A DNA stretch of 64,000 nucleotides from Acridotheres tristis (taxonomy: Eukaryota; Chordata; Aves; Passeriformes; Sturnidae): assembly GCA_037013685.1 (NCBI GenBank), contig CM072895.1:13304463-13368462 (forward strand). The letters are read 5' to 3'. Shown piece after piece: positions 41,481 through 50,600 of the stretch; positions within the stretch are counted from its first letter, which is position 1, and each line of letters starts with the position of its first letter. The notes beneath the pieces were generated by a model. It worked only from the letters and a program-made list of their open reading frames with translations. It was not told the origin of the DNA and ran no database searches. A program made the translations under genes and the position numbers.

Positions 41481-41597
41481 AATGAAATGAGGATTATTAA
41501 TGTTCTCTGAACATTTTACACATGAAGAAAATTAGGTCCTCTGAGGTAAAATGACTCATACAAGGTCACACAAGAAGACAGTAGAACAAGAAACATA
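41481..41597 (-). mobile_element. MIR SINE relic
   Basis: Reverse-complement match to the MIR core and 3' half. An AATGAGGATTATTAATGTTC-like block corresponds to the 'GAGGTAGGTACTATTATTATCCC' region. It is followed by CATTTTACACATGAAGAAA (41513-41531) and then TGACTCATACAAGGTCACAC (41552-41571), matching 'TGACTTGCCCAAGGTCACAC'. The order and spacing agree with MIR. The tRNA-related part is missing or too decayed to see, so this is a partial minus-strand copy. Confidence 0.75.
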
Positions 41598-42604
41598 ACT
41601 TGTTTTTTGTATTGCTATGTACAATTAACCCCATACATAATAGGTGAAATTCCAGGGAAGTCAACAACACTAGGATTTTACTGAGTTCTATGGTTGCAGG
41701 GCAGGCCAGCAGGTCACAAAACATTTGCAATATTCTTAAGATATGAAGCCTGTTACAAAAATCGGGTAATGTGATTGCACAAGATCTACAAAGGCAAAAG
41801 GTGTACTTAAACAGAGAAATACGAAGGCTTACAGCTGCTTATACCAGAGCACAAAATGGGCAATGTGACACTTAGGCAGTAACCTTTCCTTTGTACCATG
41901 CACCACATTTGCCCCGTGATTGGAGGGAGTAAACTCAAGGACAAAGGGAGCAAGGACTAAGCCATTTGGTAATCTTATCATGTAGCTTCTGCAAAACATT
42001 CCCTGCAGTGTAGAATTGTTCAAAGTTGCACATGCTGTGTGTTGCTGAGTGAGAAAACTGGCTGAGGTGTATTGAGAAGAGAAAGAAACTCGGTGACCTG
42101 TTAATAGGCATGCTGTGTGTGGTCTCTCCTGGCTACGGGTCCCTGTATTAGTGATCAGCTGTATCCTTTTCAAACTAGACAGCGCTTAAATTTCACTGTT
42201 TGTTGCAATGGTTTTGAGTCTGGGAGACGAGCAGTTTGTAAATATTTTTCAATAGCAAGTGACTCCTCTACATCTCAACACGAGCAACTTTCTTCCTGCT
42301 CAGTTCCCTCTTCTCATTCTTCACACTGAACATACATGACCTGTTAATTAAATCAAATACAGCACTCTAGAAAAGCTGGCTTTTAAATCTAATACTATGG
42401 ATAATAAAACTAAAACACATACTTAAGACTATTTGAAAATATTGGTATCTAATGTTTGTCAGCTAATACTTTTGTATCTCTTTAGAAGCCCTGATTTTTG
42501 AAAAATGATGAGGAAATATAATTTCCACTATATCAGGTTAGATACTGTAGGACTATATTTTCTTGACATTTTCAAAAAACTAGGAAATAGTGAACCTCTG
42601 GATT
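41598..42604. other. Non-coding DNA, no gene seen
   Basis: Moderately AT-rich. Two opposing open frames (minus 41829-42173, 114 codons; plus 42117-42329, 70 codons) were examined. Neither resembles a known family, and both look like chance openings. Confidence 0.55.
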
Positions 42605-42622
42605 AAAAAAAAAAAAAAAAAA
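42605..42622. repeat. Poly(A) run, 18 bases
   Basis: Homopolymer of 18 A following GGATT. It could be the tail of a retroposed sequence inserted in the plus orientation, but the sequence upstream is not a gene copy or SINE I recognise, and I cannot see matching flanking duplications. Confidence 0.85.
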
Positions 42623-44476
42623 GTAGGGATACTGCTTTACTTGGGCACACAACCTGAGACCAAGCAAGAGAATTTCCAAAGATGGCAAGAAATATCCACC
42701 TGTACATCTGTTGTTACGACCTCCGCTTTCTAGTGGCAAGTTTTCTCACTGGTCTGAAAGGCTGTCAAAAACTACAACGATGTGTGCAAAGTGCTGTTAG
42801 CTTCACTACAGGAATATCTGCTGAGTAATAGCTAGACAAAATATCTACACAAAGAGATTTTTGTCTGCTTATTTTCCTTTCAGTTTGGATGGTGGTATAG
42901 ATGGGAAAAAACCCTAATAATTTTAAAATATTAATGTCATAGTAAATAGCTAGATAACTGGGATATTGTAGACTAAAAAAAATATATAGAAATAGATTTT
43001 TAATTATTCTAAAGTATGGTTCCGTGAATACAGAGAAAAAATATAATTAAAGCATAGGATACATTTAAAATTGTGTATATATATGTAAATATATGTATCT
43101 TATATGTAAATAGGATACATAAAACTGCAGAATTTGTGTATACCAATAAGTCACAATACATGGCAGTATGCCATGGAGGTAGCAGTTACAACTCTTGTGG
43201 AAAAAGGACCAAAAATCCTGTAAATGAACAGGATAAGCAGCCTGTTGCTCTATGATAGCACAAAATCTGTTTACAGGTTTCTGTATATATATATATCTCT
43301 TTCCTCACCGAATTACAAGGATCTCTTAGTTTAAATACTCCTATTTTTACTTTTTTTTAATATGAAAAAGGTAATCCTAGTTGCTCGGGGAAGACAGCAC
43401 AGCAGTGTGAATAATAACATCTCATAACATACTAATGGAGTGTAAATTCAGCATTTTTTAATGAACCACAGTTGTTTCCTGTTTTCCTCATTTCAATGTT
43501 GCATCATAGAATGTTTTATGAATGTTTTTCATAAAATAATGTGGGGCATTTTTAATATTTTTAATAATAGTGTGCTGAATTTGGATAGTTTCATTTGCAA
43601 TTTAAGTAATGCTTTGTTCTGATGAGATCTCTGGAGGTGGTTTTGACATTTAAAAGTGATGTGAAGAGATTCAAAGTGATTAAAGCTGTCAAATGTTACC
43701 CTAATTGTGTGACTGCAATCTTTTCAGCCTCTTTCAATGAGTGTATACATTATACACGCTGCACAGCACTTCTGTTTAGATTGAGGTTTTTTATTAATGC
43801 CATCCTGATTGACAGAAATTATTGCAAGATCACAAGTGGAACTAAATTAGTTTGCCACTGCATTCAAGCAACATGCATAGCCATGAACTTTTAAGATGCA
43901 GTTGTCTACTTCCTCCTTTCCCCCCTCCCAAAAAACAATGTTATGGTGATATCCTTCACATTTATAGTCATACTGGTTCGTAGGAATAAAAAAGTTTTGC
44001 CCATATTAGAATTATTTTAACCTTCAGTTTGTATTCAAAATGCTACTTGACAGGTCATTTATTTTACATATGGTTTCTAGCTAAGAAAAGTATTAGATAT
44101 ATTCTAATTAATTATGAACAAGTCAGATTTTCATGGCTGATATTTTATTAATATCTTGCTATGTATTCATGAAAGCTGTAATACTTATTGATACCTTCTT
44201 GTCTATTAAAAATAAGAAAGCTTCAAAACCACTTTGATACCCTTAGATATTTATGTCTTAGCTATCTGGAGTAGTACTATTCCAATTATTTAAGAATATT
44301 TGGATATGTAATGGGTTTTTTTTTTTTAAGGTAATTAGGTCCAAATGCAGTACTGCCTTCATAGATTTGTCTTTCTATAGTAGTAGGAATAAAGGGTAAA
44401 AATTAAATGTTTCATGAATTTTTTGATCTTGCAGAATACTTAGTGATGGGGGTATGGTTTAAAAACCTCCGTGTCA

Positions 44477-44494
44477 CAGCTGTTCAAACAGCTG
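44477..44494. promoter_or_regulatory. Palindromic pair of CAGCTG E-boxes
   Basis: CAGCTGTT (44477-44484) and AACAGCTG (44487-44494) are exact reverse complements separated by CA. Each arm contains the E-box CAGCTG, the preferred core of several tissue-specific bHLH dimers. Paired E-boxes on facing sides of a short spacer occur in real enhancers, but no other evidence of activity is available from sequence alone. Confidence 0.5.
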
Positions 44495-45117
44495 GAATGA
44501 AATGCAGTGTGTGCTTATGACAAAATGGCTGGTCACATGCAGCAAAACGTGGATGGCTGCAACCATAACCAGGAGTTGCTGCAATATTAAATGCAACGAC
44601 AGTTATCTTTCTGAAGATTCTTTAGACAATGGATAAAGTGTCTGCTGGCCTCCACATTTCGAGTGACCACACAAACACCGGAAATCTTGAAGCTGCTCTC
44701 TCACATATCCTGATTAGTCATGCTGCCAAAAGAGCTAAGCAAACATGTAGGCTCAAAAAGAAATCAAAATGAACCTTAATACTGATGATGACAGCAGCAC
44801 TTACTATGACAAGATTATCTCAACTGAAAATACAGTAGTGAGGACATCACACTGCAGAGAAAAGTTTTTAATGGGCTCCAAACTCTACATCAAACACCCT
44901 TACAGCTAGGAAATGACAATATTTGTTAATATTACAATTTGAAAGAAGAAAGAAAGAAAAAATCAGGGAAAAGTAAAATTTGGGTACAGCTCCACCAGAT
45001 ATATGTTGCAAAGAAGCAAAGACATACAACATACAGAAATTCAGTTTTATTTATGAATATTTAGAGGATGGTGGAATGAATTTCAAATTAACATTTCATT
45101 CATGCCTGTCTTGTAGG

Positions 45118-45167
45118 TAAGATGATCACAGTGAACAGGAGTAGGGGCTATTACCCCTATCATCTTA
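45118..45167. repeat. Two-part stem-loop, 50 nt
   Basis: TAAGATGAT (45118-45126) pairs perfectly with ATCATCTTA (45159-45167). Inside, AGGGG (45143-45147) pairs with CCCCT (45154-45158) around a 6-nt loop. A 15-nt bulge (45127-45141) sits on the left side and the right side is continuous. The stem is too short and too bulged for a typical microRNA precursor. Function unknown. Confidence 0.6.
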
Positions 45168-45580
45168 TGGTTTTTTTATTATTATTTAAAAAAGACCCAG
45201 TGAAATATTTACATAGGATGAGTCTCAGTAGCACTAAGCTATGAGGCAAATAATGCTTTAAAAATTGCCCAATAACTGCTACAATAGGAGATAGGAGGTA
45301 ATTCTCCAAAGGAATTTTTTTCCCATGTGTTGTCCAGTTAAATTTGCTTGCAGCTTTTTCCTGCTCAGTGGTTGATTGTTATCTGGGCTACAGAGAATAG
45401 AAGAATTACCATGTGAAATGTTAATTGTTTTAGCAGTAAATTATTATATTGCTTACTCACTGGTGGTGATTTATTTTCAGGCTATTTTAATGCCATGTTT
45501 TGCATTGAGGGAATTATTTGTGTCGTTGATATCTTTGGAATGTTGTGCACTTTTCAGTCATGTTGCAGTCTCTTGACAAC

Positions 45581-45625
45581 ATTGTTAAGAATTAATTATA
45601 ATTCACAATTATAATGGTTAACAAT
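45581..45625. repeat. Nested palindrome, 45 bp
   Basis: Inner arms ATTATAATT (45595-45603) and AATTATAAT (45607-45615) are perfect reverse complements around CAC. Outer arms ATTGTTAA (45581-45588) and TTAACAAT (45618-45625) are also perfect. The segments between are 6 nt on the left and 2 nt on the right. Seventeen base pairs could form in total. It includes several TAATTA-type homeodomain cores. Confidence 0.65.
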
Positions 45626-46330
45626 AAAGCTCAAGTTTCGATGGCTTTACTGTCTGATGAGGCTAAGTAATAGACTTGGGTGAATAATTCATAGTGAATA
45701 ATTTATTCAGTGAATTTGCCAAATAATGTCTGCAAATAATTCTTTAGATTGTTTGCAAGCAGTTCTTTGTCAGTATTCCCACATTTGAAATCTGAGCTCA
45801 TTAGAATGGACACATGGTCTTTATGGTGTTTTCCTAATCTTTGGTAGTAATTCTAAACCAGAGTATTTTAATTTACAGAACTGATAATTTGCTTTTTATG
45901 AAAGGTTTCCCAGTATTTTCTTTAAATTGAGCAATAAAGCAATTGGCTAAAGTGCCTTTACATTCAAGATTAAATTAGAAGTATTTAGATGAGTAATTTC
46001 TAAATTAGTTATTTTCAAATTCAGGTTTAATTATTAAAGAATTATAGCAATTTTAAAGCACAACTCACTCTTTCTCAGAGTTAACATTACTTTACAGTAG
46101 GAGCTGCATCTGGTGTTGGCTGCCTGTAATTGTCGGGTGGGGAGGTGTCTAAAAATGTTCAGAATTCAGCATTCTGCTGACAGGTTTGATTTTGTTGTAA
46201 GGCAGAAAACATGTGGGCTCAGTAAGCTAACATAATTCAGCTAAGCTTAACTAAACTGCGTCCTTGATCAATGATTTAATTACCTCGTCATTCAGCTGCC
46301 TGTGATGGTGACCACGCTTCCACATTATTT

Positions 46331-47653
46331 CACACTGCTGGGTGAATACCTTGTGTTACCACTGCAAATGTTAATTTATCTTTGTCGCTCAGGCTGCAGC
46401 ACTGCCACTGCTTTGCTCTCTCCAAGCTGACTTTTGGAACAGCAAGTGTGCAGCTGCTGGAAGCTGTGCTGAAATGAGGCTGCACACAACTCTTCTGAGG
46501 AAGAAGCTGCCTCACTGTTTCATAGCAGGAGCTTATGTTCTGAAAAGAGAGCAAGCGGGAGTGAAAGATTTTTCCTCAATTTTTCCCCCCCAGTTCTCTG
46601 TTAAATGAACTTAAATCCACAGAGGAGTTTTATGTAACTCCACGGTGACAGAGCATGCTGTTATCAAGCACATGAAAATGTAGGAAGAACCACACTGAGT
46701 GAGACCAAAGGTTCCACCTTACTGAATATTCTATCCTATGCAGTAACCAATTGCAGATGTTCAGGGAGGAATATAGAAAATTGATGAGTACAGAAGGCTT
46801 AATACTTACCACTATGTAGATTTCATAAAAGCCAGTAGACTGTTTGTGCCATCTGAGGGAAACTCATGCCAAAGCTCTTTGCATTCCAACACTGCTTTTA
46901 TATTAGTGGCTTTTCAGAGTTTGAATGGGAAAAAAAGAGAAAGACATAAAAATTGAATAAACTTGCACCCAATATTAATATATAGGAAAAAAGAGATTCT
47001 CTATTAGGAATTGCACTCCTAATATAGGAGTGTACTCTCTGTAAGTGTACTTATAAGAGGAATTGCTCTCCTTTAGCTGGAGTAAACAAATCAATACTTT
47101 ATCCCTGTAATATCTGCAAAGTTTTGGAGCAGGCAGGATAAAACTACAGTGATGATTATGAAGTCCTTCTGCAGGCTGTACGTATTACATGGTAAAAATA
47201 AATCCTAAAAGAAAAATAAAATGTTCAGTTGTTACTAATTAACTTTTCCTAAGTATATGTGTACGTCATGTCTTCTTTAAATATGTGTAAATATTTATTT
47301 GGAGGTGAAATCTCTGGACATTGAATAAATTCAGGTTTGGCTAAAGTAGTATCAGTGTGCCTAGTCTTTGGACATGATACCTTTGAAAGGGCACTATCTC
47401 AGCACTTTTACTGAATGCCTCACACACCAAAATTGCCATCCTGAGATAAAAGTCTGACTAAAAAGGTCATCGTTCAATTGACGTCTGAGAACTTTAAAAG
47501 TTCAATCCTTGTCAATCATTGAGAGATTTTCGGATCTTGGCATTGTCCATCACACAAGGGTTTAACAGTCCTGATATCCTGCTCTTCCCGAGGTACAGAA
47601 GATCCATCAAATAAAATGCTAGTTTGGGCTGAATTTGGAGACTAACTTAATGG
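46331..47653. other. Non-coding DNA with a small duplicated block
   Basis: No gene recognised. A minus-strand open frame of 74 codons (46330-46554) lacks recognised features. Between 47006 and 47072 a 15-bp block beginning AGGAATTGC occurs twice, 52 bp apart, with one mismatch. A hairpin with CACTCCTA/TAGGAGTG arms (47014-47032) overlaps the first copy. Confidence 0.55.
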
Positions 47654-47762
47654 AAAAAACAAACAAACAAACAAACCCCAACAACACAAAAAAACCCAAA
47701 AAACCAAAAAACACCCAAGGAAAAAAAGAAAGAAAAAGAAAAAAATTTTAAAAAATTATAAA
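47654..47762. repeat. A-rich low-complexity tract
   Basis: About 110 bp almost entirely of A with interspersed C and then G: (AAAC)n at the left, AAACCC-like words in the middle, AAAG-like words at the right. It may be an expanded poly(A) tail or a simple repeat. It lies about 480 bp left of the LTR, but nothing ties the two together. Confidence 0.85.
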
Positions 47763-48236
47763 AGCTCTGAATACTTTAGAACATAATGCCTTAGAAGAAT
47801 GAGAAAGGACAAATTGGACAATGACCGATGAAATCCTTTTAATCTGTCCTCAGTTATGTAGGAAATTTGATTTTTTCTAATAGGGAACTAACATAGGCCC
47901 TGTGTCACTTGCAGCACAGATGGCTGTGAAAATGTGAAGTCTATTCATTTGGAGTAAAAACACATCCTCATTCCAGTAATACAGATGATGGCAAAAGAGA
48001 CTTTTGCTACATATGAAACTACATTTTCCTAGAAATGTTTTGTTTAGCTACTGCAAATACCTAGTAAAGCATGGACATTTCAGATTAGCAGGTTGTACTG
48101 TTTGGTATATACAATTTGAAAAAGAGGTGAAACAGGGACTTTCAAAATGAAATAGTTAATACATTTAACATTAGGTAGAGAATACATCGATATAAAAAAT
48201 TTTACAGAAAATCAGGCTGTGAAAAGTCAGTGCACA

Positions 48237-48438
48237 TGTAGGAGAGAGAGGCGTCCTGCACCTTTATTCGAATAAAGGGAGGAGCCCACGGGGCACAAGC
48301 CCGCAGGGTTTTCTCTCTCCAGGTTCTGGAGGGTGCAGCCTCCTGTTACCCTGAACTGCAGGGTGCACCTTGTGCTCTTCCTTCCCCATTGCTGAGGTCA
48401 CCAGGAAGGTTCAGCCTTCCCGAACTGCCTACCACACA
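48237..48438 (-). mobile_element. Endogenous retrovirus LTR
   Basis: About 202 bp. On the minus strand it begins TGTGTGGTAGGCAG at 48438 and ends CTCTCTCCTACA at 48237, giving canonical TG...CA ends. I recognise the sequence as a passerine-type LTR. The minus-strand polyadenylation signal AATAAA (48263-48268) lies 26 bp before the 3' end, so any U5 is very short. Just outside the 5' edge the minus strand reads ACGGGGGA, like a retroviral polypurine tract abutting the LTR. That suggests a 3' LTR with some internal sequence still attached. Alternatively, if the LTR ends at 48434, both flanks read CACA, compatible with a solo LTR and a 4-bp target duplication, although CACA is low-complexity and could be chance. 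No coding capacity lies within the LTR. Confidence 0.8.
48261..48278. promoter_or_regulatory. 18-bp palindrome placing AATAAA on both strands
   Basis: CCTTTATTC (48261-48269) followed directly by GAATAAAGG (48270-48278) is a perfect palindrome centred on TTCGAA. It therefore presents an AATAAA polyadenylation signal in each direction: minus at 48263-48268, the natural LTR orientation, and plus at 48271-48276. Whether both work cannot be judged from the sequence alone. Confidence 0.75.
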
Positions 48439-48720
48439 TCCCCCGTTGAACCTGTCATTTTACCCCAAAGATCAGAAGTTCAGGCTGTGCAGACCCTTGT
48501 CTGTCTCAGGAGTCAGCCTGCCTGGGCTCTGTAACACCCCTGCTGCCCAAAGCCAGCAGAGGCACTGAGACCCATTTCAAAGATATTAACACCCATACCT
48601 TACCCATCGAATTGTTTGTAATGACATTAGCACACATCTTCCCAACAAAATCAACATATTTTCCAATAGCTGACAACTCTAAAGTTTTATCCTGTTTCAA
48701 AATTAAAATTATACTGTCTG
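48439..48720 (-). mobile_element. Possible retroviral internal remnant beside the LTR
   Basis: This segment adjoins the polypurine-like run next to the LTR and is richer in G+C than the DNA further right. On the minus strand there is a 64-codon open frame (48506-48700) that I cannot assign to any retroviral protein. If the LTR is a 3' LTR, this would be the 3' end of the internal region, and the rest of the provirus, including the other LTR, is missing. No primer-binding site, polymerase or envelope motif is visible. The right boundary is a guess from composition. If the LTR is solo, this is simply host sequence. Confidence 0.35.
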
Positions 48721-48959
48721 GAATTATTGCATTTTGGGAGTTCTCTTAGAGACCTTCTTATGGCTCTTCTCACAATGAAGCACTTATTTGCAAAACCTCT
48801 GGGGAGAAATATTCTTATACTTTTAATTAAAAGCTGACATTTGGGAGAAATTAATCACTCCCAAATTTACTTCAATGTTTGTGATATATTTTTAACGTAA
48901 GGCATCCCCTGTAACTCAGAACTATTACCATACATGATCCAAAGCAATGCTGTTTTACC

Positions 48960-49420
48960 TAGACTTACCTTGACCCTTGGATTTGCTGGCTGGAGGCTAC
49001 ATGGGCCCTCAAGCCTTTCTTGCTGCCTCTCTGCACTGGCCACCTGCGTGGCAAAGTGCCCTTTGTCACCTGTGCCTTGCCCCAGCTCTGCACTGCGTGG
49101 TGCTCTCTCTCTCTCTGCAGTCACTGCCCCTGTGCTTTGCAGGACTGTGCTCTCCTGTGAGCTCTGGGAAGTGGCTGAGGATGCTGCTCTCTATCTCACA
49201 GCCCTCTTCATTTTCCAGTCACAGAAGAAGGATCTGAACAGGAAAATCGGGGTGATAGGTAGGAGTAGGAAGACACAGTGTCTCAGAATCCCTTTTAAAA
49301 CAGGTATTTCAGGCTATTCTTGCTATCAGAGCAGTGGAGACCTTAGGCTGCCTCTTTTCAAGAGAAGGAATTGTAGACTGTCCTCATCATGAAAGGAGTG
49401 TGAATGGCCTGTAAAAAGCA
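48960..49420. other. GC-richer patch with (CT)n and acceptor-like sites
   Basis: Balanced to GC-rich composition compared with both sides. It contains (CT)7 at 49103-49116 directly followed by GCAG, reading as a strong splice-acceptor pattern on the plus strand. More acceptor-like pyrimidine-AG sites follow (ending near 49142, 49201 and 49220), and GTAGGA-type donor-like sequence lies at about 49259. A 152-codon plus-strand frame (48934-49392) covers it, but the second plus frame is also open for 86 codons and neither translation is recognised. Could be an unrecognised non-coding exon, a decayed element, or chance. Confidence 0.4.
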
Positions 49421-49889
49421 AAGATTTCCTATGTGCGCCCTAGGGCACCAGTAAGCCTCAGGAAGGTTCCACATTGAATGTAGTTTTTGTCTTCCTTAGA
49501 AGCAGAAAAGCAGTCCAACATCTTGGGATGCATGCAGGTAACAAAGCCAGGCACTTAGGTAGCCGAGAGTCAATGCTTCAGTATGAAGTAGTTTAGCTGC
49601 TGTTACAAATATTGTATAGAGCAATTTTAGGCTAGTGGGAAAGAAAACTTGGTAAAGGAATAGCTTATTCAGGGCTCTCTACAACAAATAACTGTAAAAA
49701 GTTTTTCAGACACACATTTCACAGAAGAGACTTTGCCTCCTGATAGCAAGCCCACTCTGCAGGCTTGGAATCCTGGTGTGCTATTTCCTTATGCTGGAAA
49801 GATACGCTCCAAAGTATACAGTAATACTACAAGAGAAGGGAATAAGAGTGGGCTGAAAGGCTGGAGGGGGAGAATGAGTCTGTGAAAAG

Positions 49890-50015
49890 ATAATATTTAA
49901 CACTTGTGGGTAGCATTTCATTTTCCTTGTACTTCACAAACATTGACTGATTAATAATCTCACAGCAATACACTGAGTCAGGTAGTGCATTTCCTTCCTA
50001 TTATTATTCCCAGTT
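49890..50015 (-). mobile_element. MIR SINE relic
   Basis: Reverse-complement match to the MIR 3' half. TATTTAACACTTGTGGGTAG recalls 'TATTGAGCGCTTACTATGTG'. TTGTACTTCACAAACATTGAC recalls 'GCGCTTTACATATATTAAC'. AATCTCACAGCAATACACTGAG (49956-49977) recalls 'AATCCTCACAACAACCCTATGAG'. TTCCTATTATTATTCCCAG (49993-50011) recalls 'GGTACTATTATTATCCCCA'. All are in the right order. The tRNA-derived head is not visible. A well-supported partial minus-strand copy. Confidence 0.75.
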
Positions 50016-50149
50016 GGTGGTGCTACGAAATGTATAGAACTAGATGGGGATGGAGGGGACACATCAAGAGCTGTCTGAATTCTCAGTAGTATCCTAGAGA
50101 ATTCTTCCTTATTATTTTGATTTAAGCAAATTTTAGCTTTTGAAATTAG

Positions 50150-50600
50150 AGCCCATAGAGTGCCTCATTAACAACATTTTGCTGGCAGTGCTTCCTTTTT
50201 TTCATTTCCAATTATAAGGCAACAAGTGAGTTCTTTCTTTGTGTTCGACAGCAATGCCAGTCATTCGTGTTTGCAATATATTTGTTGTTTCTGTTGGTGC
50301 AGGGAGGAAAGAGGCACTGAGTGCTGGCAGTGAGTGGTATGCTCTCAGCAGCTGTCACTGCTGTCAATTACTTGGTTTTCATTTAAAAAAGGCAATATGG
50401 GATCTTTAGCTTTTATAGTACCCAAGAAAGGCTGGTTGGTGATTATTGATTTTATTTAGTCCAGGGGAGCTGCTCACACACAGACTACAGTGGGTTGTGT
50501 GCTTCCTGCTGCTAGCTCTCTTGCCACTTACTGTTTTCAATTATTTATAAAATCCAAGGCACATCTCAGAACAGTTCAGCACAGCCTCTGAGACAGGCTG
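50150..50600. promoter_or_regulatory. Candidate enhancer-like motif cluster
   Basis: Repeat-free stretch with E-box CAGCTG (50349-50354), two TGTCA sites of the kind bound by MEIS/PKNOX-type factors (50353-50357, 50362-50366), an overlapping CAATTA homeodomain core (50365-50370) and a TGATTATTGATTTTATTT run (about 50440-50457) resembling PBX/HOX composite sites. The grouping is suggestive, but these are short motifs and the call is inference only. Confidence 0.3.

Larger units (their letters stand above)
42623..46330. other. Repeat-poor, motif-rich non-coding stretch; candidate conserved elements
   Basis: No transposable element or open reading frame of note (longest 90 codons). The text has the look of conserved non-coding DNA: many TAATTA/ATTA-type homeodomain cores, E-boxes and three notable palindromes (44477-44494, 45118-45167, 45581-45625) within about 1.2 kb. 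A further stretch (46081-46330) carries AGGTGT (46143-46148), TTAATTA (46276-46282) and CAGCTG (46293-46298). AT-rich DNA generates ATTA by chance, so motif density alone is weak evidence. TA-rich simple sequence lies at 43072-43112 and 43284-43296. Confidence 0.4.

Noticed and set aside
43072..43112. TATA-rich stretch considered as a promoter
   Set aside because: It is simple TA/TAAA sequence; no initiator context, CpG enrichment or downstream exon.
48934..49392. Plus-strand open frame, 152 codons, in the GC-richer patch
   Set aside because: A second plus frame is open over much of the same span; translation is Ser/Leu/Cys-rich and unrecognised, typical of chance openness in CT-rich DNA.
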